From NCBI GenBank assembly GCA_016278435.1, contig JADQBU010000389.1, forward strand, positions 1-5,116: a stretch of 5,116 nt of DNA. Reading direction: 5' to 3'. Numbering within the stretch: position 1 is the stretch's first letter; each line of letters begins with the position of its first letter. Below the pieces are notes generated by a model. It was not told the origin of the DNA. It did not search any database and saw only the letters and a list, made by a program, of their open reading frames with translations. The position numbers and the translations under genes were made by a program. Shown piece after piece: positions 1-5,116 of this stretch. The stretch comes from Halanaerobiales bacterium (lineage in GTDB: Bacteria > Bacillota > Halanaerobiia > Halanaerobiales > JADQBU01).

Positions 1-1
1 C

Positions 2-856
2 CGGGAACTGGAATTGCTGGTGACAGTACATGCTGAAGATAACCAGTTAATTGAGGAGACTATGTCTGAATATCAATCCGGAAAAGAACTACCCGCATAC
101 CTGCATCCGGTTTTACGTCCAGCACGGGCAGAATATAATGCAGTATTAGAGGTGGGGAGACTCGCCCGGCAACTGGGTATGCCGATTTATATTGCCCACC
201 TATCATCAGCTGAAGGGTATCAGGCCTTTAAGGAAATCAGAGAGGCAGGCGGCAGTATATATGCAGAGACTACACCCCATTATTTAACTCTTGATAATGA
301 ATTACTGGTAGGAGAAGATAGCCAGAAGTATTTTATGACTCCTCCTTTGCGGGAGAAGGAAGATAATGAAAAATTATGGGAAGGATTAAGAAAGGGAGAT
401 ATTGAGGTTGTTGCAACTGACCACTGTGCCTACAATCTGGAGCAGAAATTTAGTGCAGAGGACTGTCTGGAAATTTTGCCGGGCATTCCCGGTTCAGAGA
501 CTTTGCTGCCTCTGATCTATACCCTGGGAGTAAAAAGAGGATTTTTTGACATCATAAGAATGATTGAAATTCTTTCTATAAATCCAGCTAAAATATTTGG
601 TCTGTATCCCGGGAAAGGGAGTGTTCAGCCGGGAACAGATGCGGACCTGGTAATCTTTGATCCGGAAAAAGAAGTTACTATTTCTGATTCCGGGCAGCAT
701 TCGGCAGCTGGATATACCCCTTATGCCGGGATTAAAGTTAAGGGCTATCCTGTGATAACTATCTCACGGGGTAAGATTATTATGAGAGATGGTGAATTTC
801 TGGGTGAGCGGGGGCAGGGAAAATTTGTACCGGCCTGTGAATCAAGTCTTTATTAA
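2..856 (+). CDS. hyuA: Hydantoinase/dihydropyrimidinase-family amidohydrolase (HyuA/YgeZ-like), 5' end outside window
   Basis: The frame is open from the left edge, giving 284 visible residues. Members of this family have about 460, so roughly the first 175 are missing, including the HxH metal pair and the carbamylated lysine. A TTG at 14 is internal and not the true start. Numbered from the edge, the visible part has the third metal histidine in TVHAEDN (His10), the fourth in YIAHLSS (His66), the ETTPHYL segment, and the metal-binding aspartate in VATDHC (Asp140). It ends with the beta-sandwich return (GTDADLVIFDP, then SRGKIIMRDGEF). These enzymes hydrolyse cyclic amides such as dihydropyrimidines and hydantoins in the cytoplasm. 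Similarity to E. coli HyuA, remembered and not computed, is good through the metal sites. A proline precedes GIPGSE where hydantoinases usually have Asn. The neighbouring ygeY/ygeW genes suggest a ring-opening role in purine breakdown; the substrate is inferred. Dihydroorotase or allantoinase activity is less likely but possible. Confidence 0.9.
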   Translation, partial: RELELLVTVHAEDNQLIEETMSEYQSGKELPAYLHPVLRPARAEYNAVLEVGRLARQLGMPIYIAHLSSAEGYQAFKEIREAGGSIYAETTPHYLTLDNELLVGEDSQKYFMTPPLREKEDNEKLWEGLRKGDIEVVATDHCAYNLEQKFSAEDCLEILPGIPGSETLLPLIYTLGVKRGFFDIIRMIEILSINPAKIFGLYPGKGSVQPGTDADLVIFDPEKEVTISDSGQHSAAGYTPYAGIKVKGYPVITISRGKIIMRDGEFLGERGQGKFVPACESSLY

Positions 857-877
857 TAGAGTTTATATAGAGTTTAT
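856..877. repeat. Perfect tandem 11-bp repeat ATAGAGTTTAT x2
   Basis: Two identical, abutting copies of ATAGAGTTTAT lie at 856-866 and 867-877. The first begins on the last base of the hyuA stop codon. The 11-bp period is close to one helical turn, so both copies would face the same side of the DNA, as in some regulator sites. A 7-bp inverted repeat, ATATAGA (865-871) with TCTATAT (889-895), overlaps it. Function is unknown; a chance slippage duplication is equally possible. Confidence 0.6.
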
Positions 878-967
878 GAGTGAGTTAATCTATATCTGGT
901 ATTAAAGGTTTATCTAATCAACAGCAGGAATTATTGAAAGGGGAAAAGAACAGGGAGGTTGAAAGGT
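857..967 (+). promoter_or_regulatory. A+T-rich intergenic region upstream of ygeY with a weak candidate promoter
   Basis: This 111-bp gap is longer than expected inside a tight operon. It holds the 11-bp tandem repeat, a 7-bp A/T inverted repeat with a 17-nt loop (865-895) and an extended -10-like element, TGGTATTAA (897-905). No convincing -35 box lies 16-18 bp upstream. There is no GC-rich hairpin followed by a T run, so nothing here looks like an intrinsic terminator. A secondary promoter for ygeY and the genes downstream is possible but weakly supported. Confidence 0.25.
953..958 (+). promoter_or_regulatory. Ribosome binding site of ygeY (GGGAGG)
   Basis: GGGAGG ends at 958. It directly abuts the in-frame TTG at 959, which is too close for initiation, but sits 9 nt before the in-frame GTG at 968. 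The site therefore decides the start in favour of GTG 968. Confidence 0.75.
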
Positions 968-2173
968 GTGAAGCCGGAAGCAGATTTAGTAGCAAAGATT
1001 TCTAAAAACATAGCCAGTTACAAAGATGAAATGGTTGATTTTTTACAGGATATGATCAAGATTCCTGGAGAGAGCTGTCAGGAAAAAGAGGTAATCCAGA
1101 GGATTAAACAGGAGATGGAAAAAGTAGATTTTGATGGAGTGAAAATAGATTCCATGGGTAATATCCTGGGGCGGATTGGAGAGGGAGATAGAGTAATTGC
1201 TTTTGATGCCCATATCGATACAGTCGGAGTTGGCAACCGGGAGGAATGGCAGTGGGACCCATTTGCAGGTAAATATGAAGAAGGAGTAATTTACGGAAGG
1301 GGAGCAACTGATCAGGAAGCCGCCATGGCCAGTATGGTATATGCCGGGAAAGTTATTAAAGAATCAGAGCTTTATCCTGACTATTCAATCTATTTTGTCG
1401 GGAGTGTCCAGGAAGAAGACTGTGATGGACTATGCTGGCAGTATATCATAAATGAAGATAAGATTAAGCCTGAACTGGTCGTGGTCACAGAACCGACAAA
1501 TCTTAATATTTACCGGGGTCACCGTGGTAGAATGGAGATGGAAGTGATTACTGAAGGTGTTTCCTGCCACGGTAGTGCTCCGGAAAGGGGAGAAAATTCC
1601 CTGTATAAAATTGCTCCCATCATTTCGGGTATAGAAAGATTAAATCAAAGGTTAAAATCCGATGATTTCCTGGGGAAGGGTACGATAACTGTTACCAATA
1701 TAACCAATCAAACTCCCAGTTTATGTGCAGTTCCCAATAGGAGTGCTATCCATCTTGACCGCCGTTTGACGGTTGATGAGGATAAAGAACTGGCAGTAAG
1801 GCAGGTGGAAGAGGTAATCGAAGAAGCCGGTGTTGAGGCCAGAGTTGAGATTTTAAATTATAAAACACCGAGCTACACAGGTCTTGTTTATGAGACTGAA
1901 AAATATTATCCAACCTGGGTTCTGCCTGAGGACCACAGGGTAGTGCAGTCAGCTATTAAGACTTATAAAGAATTATTCAGTTCAGAACCGGTAGTTGATA
2001 AGTGGACTTTCAGTACAAATGGAGTTGCAATTATGGGCAGACACGGCATACCATGTATTGGTTTTGGTCCGGCCAATGAAATTTATGCCCATTCTGTCAA
2101 TGAACAGGTTCCTGTTGAGCATTTAACGAAAGCCGGGGCTTTTTACGCCCTTTATCCCTATTTTATTAAATAA
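968..2173 (+). CDS. ygeY: YgeY-type M20 family metallohydrolase (selenium metabolism/purine cluster hydrolase)
   Basis: The product is 401 residues from GTG 968, close to the roughly 403 of E. coli YgeY. Numbered from that start, the M20 di-zinc motifs are in order: DAHIDTVG (metal His82, Asp84), GRGATDQEAAMASMVYAG (bridging Asp115), VQEEDCDG (catalytic Glu149, metal Glu150), VTEPT (metal Glu175), the dimerisation-domain HGSAPERG (His201), and AHSVNEQ (metal His375). The blocks CDGLCWQYI, YRGHRGRMEM and DKWTFSTNGVAIMGRHGIP are hallmarks of the YgeY branch and separate it from ArgE, DapE and ordinary dipeptidases. It is cytoplasmic, with no signal peptide. The M20 fold hydrolyses amide or ureido bonds; the YgeY substrate is inferred from context to be an intermediate of purine nitrogen release, such as a ureido amino acid. 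It lies between the ring-opening hydrolase and the carbamoyltransferase. A TTG at 959 is the alternative start, disfavoured because the Shine-Dalgarno abuts it. Confidence 0.95.
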   Translation: MKPEADLVAKISKNIASYKDEMVDFLQDMIKIPGESCQEKEVIQRIKQEMEKVDFDGVKIDSMGNILGRIGEGDRVIAFDAHIDTVGVGNREEWQWDPFAGKYEEGVIYGRGATDQEAAMASMVYAGKVIKESELYPDYSIYFVGSVQEEDCDGLCWQYIINEDKIKPELVVVTEPTNLNIYRGHRGRMEMEVITEGVSCHGSAPERGENSLYKIAPIISGIERLNQRLKSDDFLGKGTITVTNITNQTPSLCAVPNRSAIHLDRRLTVDEDKELAVRQVEEVIEEAGVEARVEILNYKTPSYTGLVYETEKYYPTWVLPEDHRVVQSAIKTYKELFSSEPVVDKWTFSTNGVAIMGRHGIPCIGFGPANEIYAHSVNEQVPVEHLTKAGAFYALYPYFIK

Positions 2174-2174
2174 T

Positions 2175-2188
2175 TTATTTATAAATAA
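2175..2188. repeat. Perfect 14-bp A/T palindrome between ygeY and ygeW
   Basis: TTATTTATAAATAA reads the same on both strands and is centred between 2181 and 2182. It starts 2 bases after the ygeY stop and ends 4 bases before the ygeW Shine-Dalgarno. It contains only A and T, so as RNA it would be a weak hairpin. A dimeric regulator could bind it as DNA. The 35-bp spacer as a whole suggests cotranscription of ygeY and ygeW. Confidence 0.5.
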
Positions 2189-2192
2189 TTCT

Positions 2193-2198
2193 GGAGGT
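2193..2198 (+). promoter_or_regulatory. Ribosome binding site of ygeW (GGAGGT)
   Basis: GGAGGT lies 10 nt before the ATG at 2209, a strong match to the anti-Shine-Dalgarno sequence and typical of Gram-positive bacteria. It supports ATG 2209 as the start; no competing in-frame start is better placed. Confidence 0.8.
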
Positions 2199-2208
2199 GG
2201 ATTAAGTA

Positions 2209-3219
2209 ATGGATTCAATTTTAAGAGGAAAAGACTTTATTGCAACCCAGGACTGGTCAAAAGGAGAGCTTAATACAATATTAAAACTTTCCGAAGAATT
2301 GAAATTAAAATTTGCCATGAATGAACCAACTGATAATCTGCTGAGGGCCCAGACAATTTTCATGATGTTTTTTGAGCAGTCAACCAGAACCAGAAATTCG
2401 ATTGAAGCAGGAATCACTCAACTGGGCGGGCATGCCCATGATTTGACTCCCGATAAAATGCAGATTTCACACGGTGAATCGGCCAGAGATACCGCCAAAG
2501 TTTTGAGCAGGTTTGGCCACGGGATAGCGATCAGAAACTGTTTTTTCGGTATCGGTAATCAGTATTTAAATAATGTGGCGGAACATGCCGAAGTACCGAT
2601 TATCAGCATGCAGGATGATTATTACCACCCACTGCAGGGGATAGCTGACCTGATGACCATCAGGGAGAAACTGGGTAATAATTTAAAGGGAACTAAAGTC
2701 ACTGTTTCCTGGGCTTATGCCGACACCCATGCCAAGCCATTATCTGTACCACAGACCCAGGCCCTGTTATTTACGAGATTTGGTATGGATGTAACCTTCG
2801 CCTATCCGGAAGAGTTCCCACTGATGCCGGCAATTATGGAACAGGCCAGGAAAAATGCAGAAAATAGTGGTGGCAGATTACAGGTTACCCATGATATGGA
2901 TGAAGGTTTTAACGGAGCTCAGATTGTAATCCCCAAAAACTGGGGTGGATTCCTGGGAGTAGAAGATCCGGAAAGTGATGAAGGCAAAAAAGAGATAAAA
3001 GCCAATCTGGAGAAATATAAAGACTGGATCTGTGATGAAAGAAGGATGGACTTAACCGATAAACACTCGTTATATATGCATGCTCTGCCTGCAGACAGGG
3101 GACATGAGGTTACCGATCCGGTTATCGATGGGCCCCATTCAGTAATCTATGATGAGGCAGAGAATAGATTACATACGGCCAAGGCTATTATGGCTTTAAC
3201 CATGGGCGGAAGGCCGTAG
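2209..3219 (+). CDS. ygeW: YgeW-type carbamoyltransferase (knotted aspartate/ornithine carbamoyltransferase superfamily)
   Basis: This 336-residue protein has the two-domain carbamoyltransferase layout. The carbamoyl-phosphate domain carries STRTR (58-62), the SHGES segment (87-91) and HPLQGIADL (140-148). The second-substrate domain carries the YgeW signature SWAYADTHAKPLSVPQ (167-182), RFGMDVTFAYP (190-200), VIPKNWG (240-246) and MHALPADRG (290-298). The proline-containing PLSVPQ segment fits the knotted transcarbamylases, as shown for E. coli YgeW, whose natural substrate was left open when its structure was solved. Two things are unusual: the usual HCLP motif is HALP, and the chain is about 60 residues shorter than E. 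coli YgeW, with missing length at both ends. In this cluster the enzyme probably works catabolically, moving a carbamoyl group from a ureido compound to phosphate to make carbamoyl phosphate (inference). It follows ygeY by 35 bp. Ornithine or aspartate carbamoyltransferase is unlikely given the motifs and neighbours. Confidence 0.93.
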   Translation: MDSILRGKDFIATQDWSKGELNTILKLSEELKLKFAMNEPTDNLLRAQTIFMMFFEQSTRTRNSIEAGITQLGGHAHDLTPDKMQISHGESARDTAKVLSRFGHGIAIRNCFFGIGNQYLNNVAEHAEVPIISMQDDYYHPLQGIADLMTIREKLGNNLKGTKVTVSWAYADTHAKPLSVPQTQALLFTRFGMDVTFAYPEEFPLMPAIMEQARKNAENSGGRLQVTHDMDEGFNGAQIVIPKNWGGFLGVEDPESDEGKKEIKANLEKYKDWICDERRMDLTDKHSLYMHALPADRGHEVTDPVIDGPHSVIYDEAENRLHTAKAIMALTMGGRP

Positions 3220-3320
3220 TAAAATAACTTACTGAATATTTATGATGTTTTGGGGAGAAAGTTCTGTAATAACTTTTGAGTATCTTGATGTTGCTCTAGA
3301 GTAGATATGGAGGTGAAGGG
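3220..3320 (+). promoter_or_regulatory. Intergenic region upstream of xdh with small hairpin and CTCTAGAG palindrome
   Basis: This 101-bp spacer holds an inverted repeat AAAGTT (3258-3263)/AACTTT (3271-3276) with a 7-nt loop, an 8-bp palindrome CTCTAGAG (3294-3301) placed 7 nt before the ribosome binding site, and two copies of AATAACTT (3223-3230, 3268-3275). TATGAT at 3241-3246 resembles a -10 box, but no -35 box lies at the right distance. The hairpin is A+U-rich and not followed by a T run, so it is not a standard terminator. Regulation of xdh from here is possible but unproven. Confidence 0.25.
3309..3316 (+). promoter_or_regulatory. Ribosome binding site of the xdh molybdopterin subunit (GGAGGTGA)
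   Basis: GGAGGTGA is a near-perfect Shine-Dalgarno sequence, with its GGAGG core 7 nt before the ATG at 3321. It fixes the start of a reading frame that has no stop within the window. Confidence 0.85.
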
Positions 3321-5116
3321 ATGGGATTCAATAAAGTAAATAAACCGGTAAAAAGAGTAGATGCCTTTGAGAAGGTAACCGGGAAAGCAAAGTTTGGAGC
3401 TGATTATGAATTCCCGGGGATGTTGTATGGTAAGGTATTGCGAACCAGATATCCTCATGCCGGGATAGTAAGTATAAATGTTGACAAAGCAGTTACTTAT
3501 CCGGGTGTGGAAACTGTGTTAACTGCTGATGATATACCCAACAATGAATTCGGGGTAATTATTGAAAACCAGAGGGTTCTGGCCCGTGATAAAGCCAAGT
3601 ATATTGGTGATGGGATTGCCATGGTTGCTGCCAGAACAAAAAAAGCAGCAGCCGAAGCTGCCAAATTGATTGAGGTAGAGTATGAGGAATTATCCGGAAT
3701 CTTTGACCCGGAAGAGGCCAGAAGACCGGAGGCAGATAGTGTTCATCAGGAACTTGATAATAATCAGGTAGTTCACCATCCACTTAGAAAAGGTGATATA
3801 GAGAAAGGATTTGCAGAAGCAGATCTTATTCTGGAAAGGGAATACAGCACACAGTTTGTTGAACACGCCTATATTGAACCGGAAGCAGTGGTAGCTGTTC
3901 CCCATGATAGAAACAGTCTGGTCACCATCTATGGGTCTGTCCAGAACCCCTATGCAACCCGTGATGCAGTAGCCACTGTTCTGCAGACAGATTTAAGCAG
4001 GATCAGGGTTATCCAGGATAATATGGGCGGTTCTTTTGGTGGTAAAGATGAAGTGATTTCTTCTATGGCCGCCCGGGCAGCGGTTCTGGCCTTGAAGACA
4101 GGTAAACCGGTTAAAATGGTTAATACCAGGGATGAATCGATCATTGAAAGCTATAAAAGACATCCCTATAAAATGAAATACAAAGTAGGTGTGACCGAAG
4201 AAGGTAAATTGACAGCAATGGAGATTGAAGTCGTTGCTGACAGCGGTGCCTACGCCTGCCAGACCCCATTTGTAACCTGGAGGTCGGTAGTACAGGCAAC
4301 TGGCCCCTATGAGGTGCCTCATGTTCGGACTGATACCTATGGCTACTATACAAATAATGTTTACACAGGAGCCATGCGCGGATACGGGGCCCCCCAGGTC
4401 ATATTTGCCCAGGAATCTTTGATGGATGAACTGGCAAGTGAGCTGGGTATGACTCCCCTGGAGTTCCGCCAGAAGAATATTTATAGAAACAACTCGGTAA
4501 CAGCCAGTGGTCAGAAACTGGATGACCATGTTGTCAGTCTGGAGGAAGTGATAGAAAAAGCTGTTAAAGCAAGTGACTATCGGGAAAAGTATGAAAAATA
4601 CAGTCAGCCTCAGTCAGGTGATAAAAAAAGAGGGATAGGACTGGCCGTCAGTTTCCGGGGATGCAGCCTGGGGGCAGAAGGTGTTGATGCTGCCGGAGCA
4701 ATTATTTCCATTCAGAAAGATGGCAGTATATTTATTTACAGCGGCCTGGCCGAAAATGGGCAGGGGTTAAAGACCGTTTTTTCTCAGATTGCAGCAGAAG
4801 AACTGGGTGTAGAGATGGATAAGATTAATTATATGGAAGTAGATACTTCTGTAGCACCGGAGAGTGGTTCAACTGTAGCCTCTCGCAGTACACTGGTCGG
4901 CGGGAATGCTGTTAAGAATGCGGCTGAAAATTTAAAATCAATCATTGCAGAACTGGTTGTGGCTGAATACGGTCGGGAATTCGGGCTAAAAAAAGATGAA
5001 TTAATCTTTCGGGATGGCAATATTTATGATGGAAATAATACAAAGATCGTTTCTTTCCCGGAAATTATCAATAAAGCCTATGGGAAGGGAGTATTTCTCT
5101 CAGCATGGATGGTATA
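3321..5116 (+). CDS. Xanthine dehydrogenase-type molybdenum hydroxylase, molybdopterin-binding subunit (PucD/XdhA-like), 3' end outside window
   Basis: The frame is open from ATG 3321 to the right edge, giving 598 residues of an expected 750 or so. Residues about 15-125 form the a/b hammerhead domain (KVTGKAKFG, FPGMLYGKVLRTRYPHA, YIGDGIAMVAA). The first molybdopterin-binding region follows, with Gln208 in YGSVQNP, GGSFGGKDE (236-244) and AMRGYGAPQ (351-359). Arg353 lies where bovine xanthine oxidase has the substrate-contacting Arg880. The second region has ENGQG (Gln481) and ESGSTVASRS (514-523). The catalytic glutamate of the C-terminal GVGE motif would be beyond the edge. The sequence resembles Bacillus PucD more than E. 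coli XdhA. There is no N-terminal 2Fe-2S domain, so separate iron-sulfur and FAD subunits are needed; they are not in view. The likely role is hydroxylation of a purine such as hypoxanthine or xanthine in the cytoplasm, supported by the hyuA/ygeY/ygeW neighbours. Another substrate (nicotinate, aldehyde) cannot be excluded. No in-frame TGA or selenocysteine signal is visible; selenium would be a labile cofactor ligand. Confidence 0.93.
   Translation, partial: MGFNKVNKPVKRVDAFEKVTGKAKFGADYEFPGMLYGKVLRTRYPHAGIVSINVDKAVTYPGVETVLTADDIPNNEFGVIIENQRVLARDKAKYIGDGIAMVAARTKKAAAEAAKLIEVEYEELSGIFDPEEARRPEADSVHQELDNNQVVHHPLRKGDIEKGFAEADLILEREYSTQFVEHAYIEPEAVVAVPHDRNSLVTIYGSVQNPYATRDAVATVLQTDLSRIRVIQDNMGGSFGGKDEVISSMAARAAVLALKTGKPVKMVNTRDESIIESYKRHPYKMKYKVGVTEEGKLTAMEIEVVADSGAYACQTPFVTWRSVVQATGPYEVPHVRTDTYGYYTNNVYTGAMRGYGAPQVIFAQESLMDELASELGMTPLEFRQKNIYRNNSVTASGQKLDDHVVSLEEVIEKAVKASDYREKYEKYSQPQSGDKKRGIGLAVSFRGCSLGAEGVDAAGAIISIQKDGSIFIYSGLAENGQGLKTVFSQIAAEELGVEMDKINYMEVDTSVAPESGSTVASRSTLVGGNAVKNAAENLKSIIAELVVAEYGREFGLKKDELIFRDGNIYDGNNTKIVSFPEIINKAYGKGVFLSAWMV

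Noticed and set aside
494..700. Short - strand frames within hyuA, ygeY (1104-1307) and ygeW (2202-2417)
   Set aside because: They are antisense to well-supported genes and show no domain or independent start signals.
2142..2169. TTTACG, 16 bp, TATTAA as a promoter for ygeW at the end of ygeY
   Set aside because: Each box matches the consensus at only four of six bases and the region is A+T-rich, so a chance match is likely. The short ygeY-ygeW spacer favours cotranscription.
3256..3280. Possible rho-independent terminator after ygeW
   Set aside because: The stem is only 6 bp and A+U-rich, and the T run is four bases followed by GAG. It would be too weak to end transcription.
3690..3905. 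Several short - strand frames across 3240-4353 and 4829-5020
   Set aside because: All are antisense to the molybdenum hydroxylase or start in its leader, overlap one another in different frames, and resemble no known family. They are shadows of the real gene.
3993..4529. 178-codon open frame on the - strand
   Set aside because: It lies wholly inside the xdh coding region, which has clear molybdopterin-binding motifs on the + strand. The antisense translation has no recognisable domain and no ribosome binding site was found.
1..5116. CRISPR, IS elements, tRNA, riboswitch, phage or defence genes
   Set aside because: No repeat-spacer pattern, transposase motifs, cloverleaf, or conserved purine or molybdenum-cofactor riboswitch core could be seen. 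About 95% of the window is metabolic coding sequence of uniform style, with no sign of recent transfer.

Overview
The window is a stretch of one gene cluster, all on the + strand. It holds an amidohydrolase of the hydantoinase/dihydropyrimidinase type (cut by the left edge), a YgeY-type M20 metallohydrolase, a YgeW-type carbamoyltransferase, and the molybdopterin-binding subunit of a xanthine dehydrogenase-type hydroxylase (cut by the right edge). The same families sit together in the E. coli xdhABC-ygeVWXY-hyuA region, which is associated with purine breakdown and selenium-dependent molybdenum hydroxylases. The order here is different: hyuA, ygeY, ygeW, xdh. The purified-plasmid, phage, IS and CRISPR signals that would mark a mobile region are absent.

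The organism is probably an anaerobic or fermentative Gram-positive bacterium (Bacillota, of Clostridia or Halanaerobiales style). This is an inference from strong GGAGG ribosome binding sites, A+T-rich spacers, use of a GTG start, and protein sequences that look closer to Bacillus PucD and clostridial YgeW/YgeY than to proteobacterial forms. No ribosomal or taxonomic marker is present to confirm it.

Layout: 2-856 amidohydrolase C-terminal part; 857-967 A+T-rich spacer with a perfect 11-bp tandem repeat; 968-2173 YgeY hydrolase; 2174-2208 short spacer with a perfect 14-bp A/T palindrome; 2209-3219 YgeW carbamoyltransferase; 3220-3320 spacer with a small A/T hairpin and an 8-bp palindrome; 3321-5116 molybdenum hydroxylase large subunit, still open at the edge. 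No clear rho-independent terminator separates any of the genes, so a single transcription unit is plausible.

Working model (inference): the molybdenum hydroxylase oxidises a purine, the cyclic-amide hydrolase opens a ring of a reduced or oxidised derivative, YgeY cleaves a ureido or amide intermediate, and YgeW transfers a carbamoyl group to phosphate. The resulting carbamoyl phosphate would allow ATP formation by a carbamate kinase that is not in this window. The exact intermediates cannot be read from the sequence. The most notable departures from family expectations are the HALP motif in YgeW in place of HCLP, and a proline where hydantoinases usually have the Asn of the NG-xxG-xE motif in the amidohydrolase.
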